This document shows positions 17,888 through 26,225 of a stretch of DNA of 64,000 nt, piece by piece. The notes under the pieces were generated by a model. The model was not told the DNA's origin. It did no database searches and was given only the letters and a program-made list of their open reading frames with translations. A program made the translations under genes and the position numbers. The stretch is from Spirochaeta sp. UBA5339 (GTDB lineage: Bacteria > Spirochaetota > Spirochaetia > DSM-2461), in assembly GCA_002408085.1 (NCBI GenBank), contig DHQL01000024.1, forward strand, positions 2,320 through 66,319. The letters are read 5' to 3'. Every line of letters starts with the position of its first letter. Position 1 is the stretch's first letter.

Positions 17888-19927
17888 CTAAAACTGATTC
17901 ATCTTCTGTATGTTCAGTACAGAGGGGATGGTTCTGATGCTCTTCGCAATTTTCTTGTAATCATCCGGGCGGTTCATCTCGACGGTGAAGAAGCCTTCCA
18001 GGTCACCCCGGTCGGTTTCGTTGATGCTGCCGGAGATCAGATGGCCGCTGTACTTGCGGATGGCTCCCTCAATCTCGCTGAACAGGTCAGCCACATACCG
18101 GGCATTTACCTTGAAGCGCTGGGTGGCCTTGTCAGAGTAGTTCTCCCACTCCACATCAATCTTGCGCTCGTCAAAGTCATTGATCCCTTTCAGATTGCTG
18201 CAGTCATCCCTGTGGACAATAATCCCGCGTCCCCGGGAGATAAAACCGATTATCCTGTCCCCGGGAGTCGGGTTGCAGCAGCCCGCCAGATGAATCATTA
18301 TGTTCCTTTCCTTGTCGATGCTGACACCAATCTTGGATGTGTCCATCATCTTGTTCTGGACAGGTTTTTCCTCACTCTCCTGCTTCTGCTGCTGTGGGGG
18401 AGGAGGCGCAGATGTCTTTTTGGCAACAATATGACGGTCGATGACCACATCGTTGTCATGCTTGTTCAGCCAGGCCCTTACCTTGGAACGGGCTCTGTTG
18501 GTTTTGACAAAGCGCAGCCAGTTCAGATGGGGATGGGCATTGGCCGAGGTCTGGATGGAGACGGTCTGGGTGTTCCTCAGGGGCTTGTTCAGGGGGATGA
18601 TCATATCATCGGCCTTGGCGCTGAGGCAGTGATCTCCGATATCCGAGTGAATATGATAGGCAAAATCGATTGCCGTGGAGCCCCGGGGCAGCTCAAAGGT
18701 ATCGCCGTTGGGGGTAAACACAAAGATAGTATCCGTCAGGACATCGTCCTTCAGGCTGTTCATAAAGTCAGTGGACTCTTCGCTGTTGATGTCCCGCAGT
18801 TTCTTAAGAAGGTTGGCGTTGAAGCTGTCCAGCTCGTTCTTCCCCTCCTTGTAGGCCCAGTGGGCGGCAACACCGAACTCGGCGGTGTTGTCCATCTTAT
18901 GGGTCCGGATCTGCACTTCAAGGGGTTTGCCCGAGGGCGTCATCACAGTGGTGTGAAGACTCATATAGCCGTTCTCCTTGGGCATGGCAATATAGTCCTT
19001 GAAACGGCCTCTTAAGGGTTTGTAGAGGTGGTGGACCAGGCCGAGGAGGGTGTAGCACTGGGTCTGGGTCTTGCAGAGTATGCGGATTCCCAGGAAGTCG
19101 TAGATCTCGTTCAGTTCCTTGCCCTTGTTCTTCATCTTCTGATAGATGGAGTAGAAGTGCTTGGCCCTGGTCTTTACCTTGACCTTGATCTCTTCCTTCA
19201 GGGCGGCAGAGGTGATCTCCTCCTGCACCTTCTCCAGGAACTCCGCCCTCTCCGCCTTCTTCTGGCTCAGAAAGAACTTGATTTCATCATAGACTTCAGG
19301 TTTCAGGAATTTGAGGGAGAGATCCTCCAGCTCCGTTTTGACCGAGTAGATTCCCAGTTTTCCCGCCAGGGGGGCGTAGATTTCAAGGCACTCCCGGGCG
19401 ATGCGCTTCTGCTTTTCCACAGGCATAAACTGAAGGGTGTGCATATTGTGGCGTTTATCCGCCAGCTTGATCAGGATTACACGGATATCCTTGTCCATGG
19501 CCAGGATCATCTTCCGGATGGTTTCCCGTTCCTGTACTGTCTTGTTCTTTACATTAACGATATTGATCTTGGTAACGCCGTTGACCAGATGGAGAACATC
19601 CGGTCCGAAACGGTCTTTAAGCTCCTGACGGCTGACATCCGTGTCCTCCAGAATGTCGTGGAGGAGGCCGGCGGTTACCGCCTTGGCATCCAGCTGCATC
19701 TCAATAAGGATTCTGGCTACATGGAGGGGGTGGATGATGTAGGGCTCACCGCTGGCCCGTTTCTGATGGGAGTGAAGATCCTGTGCCCAGCGGAAGGCGC
19801 TTATGATCTGCTCCTGCTCCTCCTCGGAGAAGTGAGTCAGCTCCTTCTTGAACTGATTGATGAGATACTCCAGCTGATCAGGTTTGATCAGTGGAGTGGA
19901 CATGGTTATTATTAAATCTCGCTCCAT
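17888..19927 (-). CDS. Bifunctional (p)ppGpp synthetase/hydrolase (RelA/SpoT)
   Basis: Long RSH enzyme of the stringent response, 679 residues. An HD hydrolase domain (HPLHVARILIEM, HDILEDT) is followed by the synthetase domain (RFKDYIAMPKENGY with SLHTTV), a TGS domain (IFVFTPNGDTFELP), a conserved-Cys region (GCCNPTPGDRI) and a C-terminal ACT domain. Both catalytic halves look intact. A charged Gln/Pro linker precedes the Cys region. Start is uncertain: ATG at 19927 overlaps prmC by 16 bp, while ATG at 19903, 9 nt past the prmC stop, gives the more typical N-terminus STPLIKPDQLEYL; neither has a strong ribosome site. Confidence 0.95.
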   Translation of the reverse strand: MERDLIITMSTPLIKPDQLEYLINQFKKELTHFSEEEQEQIISAFRWAQDLHSHQKRASGEPYIIHPLHVARILIEMQLDAKAVTAGLLHDILEDTDVSRQELKDRFGPDVLHLVNGVTKINIVNVKNKTVQERETIRKMILAMDKDIRVILIKLADKRHNMHTLQFMPVEKQKRIARECLEIYAPLAGKLGIYSVKTELEDLSLKFLKPEVYDEIKFFLSQKKAERAEFLEKVQEEITSAALKEEIKVKVKTRAKHFYSIYQKMKNKGKELNEIYDFLGIRILCKTQTQCYTLLGLVHHLYKPLRGRFKDYIAMPKENGYMSLHTTVMTPSGKPLEVQIRTHKMDNTAEFGVAAHWAYKEGKNELDSFNANLLKKLRDINSEESTDFMNSLKDDVLTDTIFVFTPNGDTFELPRGSTAIDFAYHIHSDIGDHCLSAKADDMIIPLNKPLRNTQTVSIQTSANAHPHLNWLRFVKTNRARSKVRAWLNKHDNDVVIDRHIVAKKTSAPPPPQQQKQESEEKPVQNKMMDTSKIGVSIDKERNIMIHLAGCCNPTPGDRIIGFISRGRGIIVHRDDCSNLKGINDFDERKIDVEWENYSDKATQRFKVNARYVADLFSEIEGAIRKYSGHLISGSINETDRGDLEGFFTVEMNRPDDYKKIAKSIRTIPSVLNIQKMNQF

Positions 19928-20766
19928 ATTCCCAGTATAACCCTTTCATCTCCCGCCAGATCACAAATCCGGCGGATTTCATTAAATCCGTTATCCTTCA
20001 TCAGGCTCTCCATGGCGTCCATCTGCCTGGGGTCCGCCTCTATCATCAGCATTCCTTCCTCTTTAAGGAGGCGGGCCGCATCGGGGATGATAATTCTGAT
20101 CAGATCAAGGCCGTCGTCTCCACCGTCCAGAGCCAGTGCTGGCTCCTTCCAGGAGTCCTCCATCCGCTCGTCTGTCTCACCGGTGGTCAGGTAGGGAGGG
20201 TTGGTGGCAATCAGGTCCAGGGGGCCCTCAATGTTCTCAAGAAGGTTTCCCAGGCTGAAGCCGACTCTGTCCGCTTCAAGGGCCTTTCTGTTGATGGCGA
20301 ACACCGTCTCCACTGTGGGGGAGATATCCGAAGCCGATACTTCAAGGTCCGGGCGTTCCAGGGCCAGGGTCAGGGCTATGCAGCCGCTGCCGGTGCAAAG
20401 GTCGTGAACCCGTCTGTATTCCCTTCTGTCAATCTCTGCCAGGGCCTCTTCAATAAGAACCTCTGTGTCAGGGCGGGGACAGAGGATACCTTCGCGGACA
20501 TGAAAATCCCGTCCGAAAAACTCCTTGGTACCGGTGATATAGGCAACAGGGTATCCCTGACTCCGCTTCTTAATCAGCTCCATATAGGAGTTGTAGTCAT
20601 CGCTGCTTAAGGGGTCGGGGTATGAGGCCAGGATCTTCTCCCGGCTCAGACCCGTTACCTCTGAAAGCAGCAGAGAGGCGTCCAGCCAGGGAGATTCTGA
20701 TTCTCCCAGCCTGCCTGAGCCTGATATCAGGGCCTGTCTTATGGTCATTTCCGGGGCTGCCGTCAC
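19912..20766 (-). CDS. prmC: Peptide release factor glutamine N5-methyltransferase
   Basis: Methylates the Gln of the GGQ motif in release factors. The 284-residue protein has a helical N-terminal substrate domain (residues 1-85) and a Rossmann methyltransferase domain with SAM loop HDLCTGSGCIALTLA and the catalytic NPPY motif (ATNPPYLTT). It follows prfA, its substrate's gene, with a 4-bp ATGA overlap, the usual prfA-prmC pairing. Confidence 0.95.
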   Translation of the reverse strand: MTAAPEMTIRQALISGSGRLGESESPWLDASLLLSEVTGLSREKILASYPDPLSSDDYNSYMELIKKRSQGYPVAYITGTKEFFGRDFHVREGILCPRPDTEVLIEEALAEIDRREYRRVHDLCTGSGCIALTLALERPDLEVSASDISPTVETVFAINRKALEADRVGFSLGNLLENIEGPLDLIATNPPYLTTGETDERMEDSWKEPALALDGGDDGLDLIRIIIPDAARLLKEEGMLMIEADPRQMDAMESLMKDNGFNEIRRICDLAGDERVILGIWSEI

Positions 20767-21833
20767 TGGTCCTCGTTTTTAAGCGCCTCTTCCTGGGCGC
20801 TCATCTTCAGGGCGTTGAAGGTTTCTGTAAAGTCTCCCTGCATTACCGCGTCCAGCTTGTAGAGGGTCAGGTTGATCCTGTGGTCAGTCAGACGGTTCTG
20901 GGGGAAGTTGTAGGTTCTGATCCGCTCGGAGCGGTCTCCCGAACCGACCTGGCTCTTTCTTGCTTCGGAGCGTTCGGCGTTCCGTTTTGCCTCTTCTGCT
21001 TCCAGCAGACGGGACCGGAGAACTCTCAGGGCCTTGGCCTTGTTCTTGATCTGGGACTTCTCGTCCTGACAGGTAACAACAACTCCTGTGGGAAGGTGTG
21101 TGATTCTAACGGCGGAGTCGGTGGTGTTAACACTCTGACCTCCGGGACCGGAAGAGCGGAAAACATCGATCTTCAGATCTTCTGTTCTGATATCGATATC
21201 GGTCTCTTCCGCTTCGGGCAGTACCGCTACGGTGATGGCAGAGGTATGGATTCTTCCTCCCGACTCGGTGGCGGGGACTCTCTGTACTCTGTGCACACCG
21301 GACTCGTAGCGGAGGTCTGCATAGACGCTTTTTCCGCTGATGGAACAGACAATCTCCTTGAATCCTCCCAGCTCAATCTCGTTGGCAGACATGATCTCAA
21401 CCTTCCAGCCCTTGCCTTCGGCATAGCGGGAGTAGGCTCTGAAGAGGTCAGCCGCAAAGAGGGCCGCCTCGTCACCGCCGGTTCCGGCTCGGATCTCCAT
21501 AATGATGTTCTTGCCGTCCATGGGGTCCTTGGGAACCATGAGGAGGGTGATCTTCTTCTCCATCTCCTCGATGTCCGTTTCCAGGGTATCCACCTCTTCC
21601 CTGGCCATCTCCTTCATCTCGGGATCGCTCTCTTCTGCCAGCATTTCTTTCGCGTCGGCCAGGGAGGATACAAGCTCCTCGTACTCCTTGCCGGTTTCCA
21701 TGATTTCAGACAGATGGGTGTAGTCCTGCATGACGGTTTTATATTTTTTCTGATCCTTAACCAGATCGGGATCCGAGATCAGTTTGGTCAATTCATTGTA
21801 GCGGCCCTTAAGGCCTTCCAGTTTCTTCAGCAT
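20763..21833 (-). CDS. prfA: Peptide chain release factor 1
   Basis: Recognises UAA and UAG stop codons and triggers peptide release. At 356 residues it has the usual length. The codon-reading tripeptide is PAT at 187-189, which marks RF1 rather than RF2 (SPF), and the catalytic GGQ is at 231-233. First gene of prfA-prmC-relA/spoT; it lies 43 bp after a PAS-GGDEF gene on the same strand. Confidence 0.97.
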   Translation of the reverse strand: MLKKLEGLKGRYNELTKLISDPDLVKDQKKYKTVMQDYTHLSEIMETGKEYEELVSSLADAKEMLAEESDPEMKEMAREEVDTLETDIEEMEKKITLLMVPKDPMDGKNIIMEIRAGTGGDEAALFAADLFRAYSRYAEGKGWKVEIMSANEIELGGFKEIVCSISGKSVYADLRYESGVHRVQRVPATESGGRIHTSAITVAVLPEAEETDIDIRTEDLKIDVFRSSGPGGQSVNTTDSAVRITHLPTGVVVTCQDEKSQIKNKAKALRVLRSRLLEAEEAKRNAERSEARKSQVGSGDRSERIRTYNFPQNRLTDHRINLTLYKLDAVMQGDFTETFNALKMSAQEEALKNEDQ

Positions 21834-21876
21834 TTCCTATTAACTCCTGACAGTGTAACCATCTTTTATATCAGAT

Positions 21877-22905
21877 TTAGACTTCGTGGGCAAGGTAGAC
21901 ACAGACCCTGTTGCGTCCCAGGGCCTTGGCTCTGTAAAGGGCTATATCGGACTTTTTAATCAGCTCGTCGGGATGTTCTTCACCGGCATATCCTGCCAGG
22001 CCTATACTTATGGTCAGATGGATCTTTTCAGGCCAGTCTGTAAACTCCTCAACCCTTTTTCTCATTCTCTCGGCGGCCTCAAGTGCGGCCTCAGGAGGGA
22101 GATCGTCCATGGAGCAGATAAACTCCTCCCCCCCGTAACGGGCAAAGACATCACTTCCCCTGATCAGGCTTCCGCATAATTCTGTCAGTTTAATCAGGAC
22201 TCTGTCACCCACGTCATGTCCCCAGGTGTCATTGATATCCTTGAAATGGTCCAGGTCGATCATAAGCAGCCAGACGGTCTCTTCCGGGTGCCGCTTAAGC
22301 CTGGCAAAGCGGCGTGTTACATCTTCTGTAAAGTAGAGCCTGTTCGGTATGGATGTAAGGGGATCATGGCGTGCTTCTTTATAGGCGTTCTCTCTTGAGC
22401 GGATAAGTCTGGATTCAAGCTTTCTTGCCTCACTCACATCTCTGATTGTGACGGAGATCCCCCTGATAAAGGGATCTTTCTGCAGATTTTCCATTGTAAG
22501 GCTGTAGTATCGGGTTTCTCCTCCAGGGCTGTACATCTGCAGGCCGATGCTCTTGCCCGATGGCATGCGGCTGACCGTTCTCAGGGCCTGGCCGATCTCC
22601 CAGCGGTTGGTCCGGGGGAATATATCAAAAAGGCTCCTGCCGCAGTACTCCCCGGTCAGACACTCTTTTATTCGCCCGTTTCTATCACAGCTGAGTATTA
22701 TTTCACTGGTATTTCGGATCAGAATTCTGTAGCGCTCTCTCTGTTTTACAAGAGAGCAGATATGAAAGATACCCAGCACCGATACCGCCAGAATTACGGC
22801 AGGAAGCTGAGCAGTCCTGTTTGCTTTTCCCGGTACCATTAAAAACGCGGTAAAGATCAGAACAAGCAGGAGAAATGTTATTTGTACTATCCGGCAAGAT
22901 TTCAT
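21877..22905 (-). CDS. PAS-GGDEF diguanylate cyclase
   Basis: 342-residue membrane c-di-GMP synthase candidate: two N-terminal membrane helices (about 7-29 and 32-50), a PAS domain (about 65-165), a short coiled linker and a GGDEF domain with RYGGEEF preceded five residues earlier by an RGSD I-site. All catalytic features look intact. GGAGG lies 4 nt before the ATG. It starts 18 bp after the nitrilase gene and reads toward prfA, so it is the last member of the co-directional block that begins with the pel-like genes. Confidence 0.9.
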   Translation of the reverse strand: MKSCRIVQITFLLLVLIFTAFLMVPGKANRTAQLPAVILAVSVLGIFHICSLVKQRERYRILIRNTSEIILSCDRNGRIKECLTGEYCGRSLFDIFPRTNRWEIGQALRTVSRMPSGKSIGLQMYSPGGETRYYSLTMENLQKDPFIRGISVTIRDVSEARKLESRLIRSRENAYKEARHDPLTSIPNRLYFTEDVTRRFARLKRHPEETVWLLMIDLDHFKDINDTWGHDVGDRVLIKLTELCGSLIRGSDVFARYGGEEFICSMDDLPPEAALEAAERMRKRVEEFTDWPEKIHLTISIGLAGYAGEEHPDELIKKSDIALYRAKALGRNRVCVYLAHEV

Positions 22906-22923
22906 AAATCCTCCGGATCAGAT

Positions 22924-23886
22924 TCAGGGGAGTGTCTCCCGGATTATTTCAAAGCTGTCGGTCTCTTCACTAACCTCAAGATACCTGATCCTACCACTAT
23001 CATTATAGATGAAACTTGATTCACCTTCCCAGAAAAGATCAAGAAAATCTCCCGTCAGACAGGCAGTAATGCCGTAGGGCACCTCAGTATTACCCAGACG
23101 GGCGGGGAGGGCCCTTGTAAAAAGCTCCTCCTGGTCCTCTGTGTACTCAACGCCGTTGGCCTTTATATCGATCCACAGATCCCCCTCATCAAGAACCTCT
23201 TCCCACTCATTCAGGAAGGTGTCCCGGCAAATGGTCAGGTTGATATGGTAATCCTTGATATCAAACCCCGTGGCGCTGGTCATGCTGCCGCTGTTCAGTC
23301 CCAGGATCTGGAGTTCGAACTCTGTAAGAAAGTGTTTATCCTGGCGGTAGATGACCCGTCCTTTCGGGTTGTAGACCACAGCCTGATTATAGAGCCTGTT
23401 TCTCCGGCCGTTAAACCGGGAGCCGCTGAGGATGTAGCAGTCATACTTTACCGCCAGCTCTCCCCATATCTTATCCAGCCAGGCATCGGTTCTCTTCGCC
23501 TCCCGGATAAAGAGATCTCTGATATACCTGAGGTCCGGATGATCTTTCCTGACTCCCGCCCATACACTCTCGAAGGACTTCTGGTTTCTCAGGTAGGGAT
23601 ACCAGGGGATCAGAGAGGCAAAGACGCCTATGTACTCAGGGAAGACCACAAGGTCCGCAGGTCCGTCTTTCAGGGCTTCCGCCATGGCCCTGTCCAGGGC
23701 ATCATAGTAGACCTCTTCAGACCGGATTATTTCCGATGATACCTGAAACTGGACCACTGCCACCTCAAGCTCGTCACCGGGGGTGAGGGCGGGCAGAGAA
23801 ATAACAGCTGTAAAAAGAAGAAGAGAAAGAAAAACCCTCCTCCCGAAGGAGGAAGGTTTGATGTTTAGTGATTCAAAACAGTTCAT
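22924..23886 (-). CDS. Secreted nitrilase-superfamily (C-N hydrolase) protein
   Basis: 320 residues. The catalytic triad of the superfamily is visible: Glu84 in VVFPEYIG, Lys184 in YRQDKHFLTEFE and Cys220 in NLTICRD, so it should hydrolyse an amide or nitrile. Residues about 14-36 (FGRRV, then a Leu-rich stretch ending LPALTPG) form a signal peptide or anchor, so it acts outside the cytoplasm, unlike most family members. The ATG at 23886 is 7 nt after the lipoprotein stop and has no ribosome-binding sequence; translation probably depends on reinitiation. Codons 10-18 coincide with a strong terminator-like hairpin. The substrate is unknown. Confidence 0.82.
   Translation of the reverse strand: MNCFESLNIKPSSFGRRVFLSLLLFTAVISLPALTPGDELEVAVVQFQVSSEIIRSEEVYYDALDRAMAEALKDGPADLVVFPEYIGVFASLIPWYPYLRNQKSFESVWAGVRKDHPDLRYIRDLFIREAKRTDAWLDKIWGELAVKYDCYILSGSRFNGRRNRLYNQAVVYNPKGRVIYRQDKHFLTEFELQILGLNSGSMTSATGFDIKDYHINLTICRDTFLNEWEEVLDEGDLWIDIKANGVEYTEDQEELFTRALPARLGNTEVPYGITACLTGDFLDLFWEGESSFIYNDSGRIRYLEVSEETDSFEIIRETLP
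23822..23858 (-). terminator. Terminator-like hairpin inside the nitrilase 5' end
   Basis: On the minus strand 11 base pairs (one G-U) form between AACCTTCCTCC and GGAGGAGGGTT around a TTCG loop (23858-23833), followed by TTTCTTTCTC. It is placed to end the lipoprotein transcript but lies within codons 10-18 of the nitrilase gene. Its outer stem matches that of the terminator after the paralogous lipoprotein. Confidence 0.75.
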
Positions 23887-23893
23887 TCAGTGA

Positions 23894-24877
23894 TTATAGA
23901 GAATATTCCAAAATTTTGTCCACTGTTACGGTTTTGTTGTACTTGGTGTTGATACTGGATCTACCTTTGCTCTTTTTATCAGTACGGCTAGAGTCGATAC
24001 CTTCACGTGTTATTGTTTCTGCGAGTACAGTTGCACCTGCAATATCACCAAAGATATAATCATAGAGATCAGGGGAGGTAGATGTATCGAGAGTCGCGTC
24101 TTCTCTGGACAGGACTTTCTCAAATACCAGTGTTGAAGAGCTGCCATCGGCTAATTCTGTATAATATCTGACACCGAAGATCTCAATGTTATTGTCATCA
24201 AAGTAACCTAGAGAAGTTTCTACTTTCTGATAGTAATATACTTTGGAACTCCAAGACTGGTCATTTGCTGTTGAAGTAATAAAGCTCTCATCATCGGGGA
24301 TTGCCATCTCATCATCAATATCAAAGGCATCATATCTGTCTGCAGCATCTGGAATCTCTGCAATCCACTCTTTTCTGACACTTCCGTCCTGGAAAACGAC
24401 TTCCATTGTTTCCCTGAAGTAATCTCCTTCAGATCCAGCCAGATCATCGGGATCTACCACAGCATCATCGCCGTCCCAGAATTCGTCACCTTCATCCTGT
24501 ATATAATACTCCTCAAGGTAGTAGTCCAGAATCTCTTCCTTTTTGGGATACTCGGTTTTGGATGAGATAAAGTAGACATCAGTATCATACTGAGATACGG
24601 TTACATAGGTCTTCTGACCCTGTTCGGGATAGTTATTGATTTTACGTGTTGTTCCGACCCAGTAGTCAGGAAAGGATAAATCGCTGAAGTCTCCCTCAAA
24701 TACTGGGGCTGTCGCCTTTGAATCATCGGTCAGAGCAGTCTCTTCTCCGGCAAGCATATAGTAACCGGCCATCAGGTAGTCTTCTCCGCTGGTATCTTCT
24801 GCGTCTGAGGAACATCCGGCAAAAATAAGAGCTGTCAGTGCAAGTAGAATAACTATATAATTCGTTCTGTTTTTCAT
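23894..24877 (-). CDS. Lipoprotein of unknown family, paralogue A
   Basis: 327 residues with a lipoprotein signal peptide (LIFAGC, lipidated Cys22), then an acidic, Tyr- and Ser-rich mature part. I do not recognise a domain. It is clearly paralogous to the gene at 25084-26103: both share the post-Cys SSD-EDTSGEDYL-AGYYM segment, repeated Asp-rich stretches, FISS-TEYP-KE-I-DYYLEEYY and GSVR-EWIA-IP. Predominantly strand-like composition suggests a beta-rich surface or periplasmic protein. GGAGGTG precedes the ATG. It lies downstream of the pel-like genes and has its own promoter candidate. Confidence 0.8.
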   Translation of the reverse strand: MKNRTNYIVILLALTALIFAGCSSDAEDTSGEDYLMAGYYMLAGEETALTDDSKATAPVFEGDFSDLSFPDYWVGTTRKINNYPEQGQKTYVTVSQYDTDVYFISSKTEYPKKEEILDYYLEEYYIQDEGDEFWDGDDAVVDPDDLAGSEGDYFRETMEVVFQDGSVRKEWIAEIPDAADRYDAFDIDDEMAIPDDESFITSTANDQSWSSKVYYYQKVETSLGYFDDNNIEIFGVRYYTELADGSSSTLVFEKVLSREDATLDTSTSPDLYDYIFGDIAGATVLAETITREGIDSSRTDKKSKGRSSINTKYNKTVTVDKILEYSL

Positions 24878-24947
24878 ACAACACCTCCATGTGCTTTTAT
24901 AAAACGATTATTAAATATAGATTCCCATATATTGGGGATACACCTTT

Positions 24948-24976
24948 ATTATACGTTTAATAAATATAGAATACAA
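24948..24976 (-). promoter_or_regulatory. Candidate promoter of lipoprotein A
   Basis: On the minus strand TTGTAT (24976-24971), 17 bp and a perfect TATAAT (24953-24948) lie about 70 bp before the start. A near-palindrome CCCAATATATGGG follows downstream of the -10. Confidence 0.6.
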
Positions 24977-25024
24977 AAAGATCTATGTGTTTTTTAGGTG
25001 ATTAAAGAAAAACATGGTTTTAAG

Positions 25025-25059
25025 AAATAAAAAAACCTTCCCCTGGAGTGAGGAAGGTT
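25025..25059 (-). terminator. Rho-independent terminator after lipoprotein B
   Basis: On the minus strand AACCTTCC (25059-25052) pairs with GGAAGGTT (25041-25034), loop 10 nt, followed by a run of T, 25 bp after the stop codon. Confidence 0.85.
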
Positions 25060-25083
25060 TAATATCCGAAAAGTTGTTTAATT

Positions 25084-26103
25084 TTAGTCCAACAAATCGT
25101 ATGAGATGCTTTTATCAATGGTCAGGGTCATATCATATTTGGTGTTGATCTCGGAGTGTACAACAGCTTCTTTTTTACCGTTTGTACCAATACGTTCACG
25201 GATAACAGTTTCAGCAAGTTCTACTCCATCGCTACTGTCTACACCAAAAATGTAGTTCAGAAGATCAGCCCAGTAGGAACTATCCCAGATTGTGCTGGTT
25301 CTGGAAAGAGTCTGCTCCAGGATCAAAGTGGAAGATTCATACTTTGAATCCAGGTCAGCGTATGTTTCCGGTATCTGTGTATAGTATCTGACTCCGAAGG
25401 TTTCCTTGTTCTCATAGGAGAAATAACTGATTCTGGACTTGATGTTCTGGTAGTAGTAGACCTTTGAACTCCACCAGGATTCTTCGTCAGAATCTACAAG
25501 AGTAACAATGTCTGATTCGTCATCGGGAATTGACATATCACCATCAATGGAAAATGCCTTGTATCTGTCTCCGGCTGCAGGAATATCAGCAATCCACTCC
25601 TGTCTGACACTTCCGTCCTGAAAATGGACTTCCATTGTTTCTCTGTACTTGGGATCACTATTTCCGTCAGGATCAACAACAGGATCTGCGTTGTTCCAAA
25701 TTCCATCTGTTCCATCAGTATCAACATTCTTTACATAGTACTCTTCCAGATAGTAGTCGATAATATCCTCTTTGTTGGGGTATTCGGTTCTGGATGAGAT
25801 AAAGTAGACATCGTCCACACCGGTTTCAGATACTGTGATGTAGGTCTTCTGCTGGCGTTCGGGGTAGTTTACGATTTTTGTTGTTCCGGCGCTGATCCAG
25901 TTTGCAAAAGATGTTGAGTTATAATTTGTCTGATGAACCGGTGCAGTGGCTTTAGAATCGTCGACCAGCTCGGTTTCTCCGCCGGCAATCATATAGTAAC
26001 CGGCCAGGAGGTAATCCTCACCGCTTGTATCTTCAACGTCCGAAGAGCATCCTGCAAATATTAAAGCTGACAAGGCAAGTAAAATTAATATTGTATTTTT
26101 CAT
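25084..26103 (-). CDS. Lipoprotein of unknown family, paralogue B
   Basis: 339 residues; lipobox LIFAGC with Cys19. It aligns with paralogue A over its whole length, with small insertions near NSDPKYRET and in the C-terminal third (YADLDSKYESSTLILEQ). The upstream leader (from CAATATA to GAGGTGT) and the downstream terminator are also similar to those of A, so a unit of leader, gene and terminator was duplicated in tandem. Located 122 bp beyond pelG on the same strand with no clear terminator between. Function unknown; a part in export or matrix anchoring of the neighbouring polysaccharide system is conceivable but unproven. Confidence 0.8.
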   Translation of the reverse strand: MKNTILILLALSALIFAGCSSDVEDTSGEDYLLAGYYMIAGGETELVDDSKATAPVHQTNYNSTSFANWISAGTTKIVNYPERQQKTYITVSETGVDDVYFISSRTEYPNKEDIIDYYLEEYYVKNVDTDGTDGIWNNADPVVDPDGNSDPKYRETMEVHFQDGSVRQEWIADIPAAGDRYKAFSIDGDMSIPDDESDIVTLVDSDEESWWSSKVYYYQNIKSRISYFSYENKETFGVRYYTQIPETYADLDSKYESSTLILEQTLSRTSTIWDSSYWADLLNYIFGVDSSDGVELAETVIRERIGTNGKKEAVVHSEINTKYDMTLTIDKSISYDLLD

Positions 26104-26225
26104 TTTACACCTCTGTGTATATGTTTTTAAACATTTATTAAATAATCTCTATATTGAGTTTGTATGAATATTATACAACTGATAATTATAAAAACCGGAA
26201 AAGTCCATTATTAAATCCCTGTTTT

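Noticed and set aside
18041..19915. Two plus-strand open frames of about 324 and 295 codons
   Set aside because: Both lie antisense to the relA/spoT gene and have Leu/Val/Gly-rich shadow composition.
20622..21959. Long plus-strand open frame of about 445 codons
   Set aside because: It is antisense to prfA and prmC, which carry all expected motifs; its translation shows no domain and is low-complexity.
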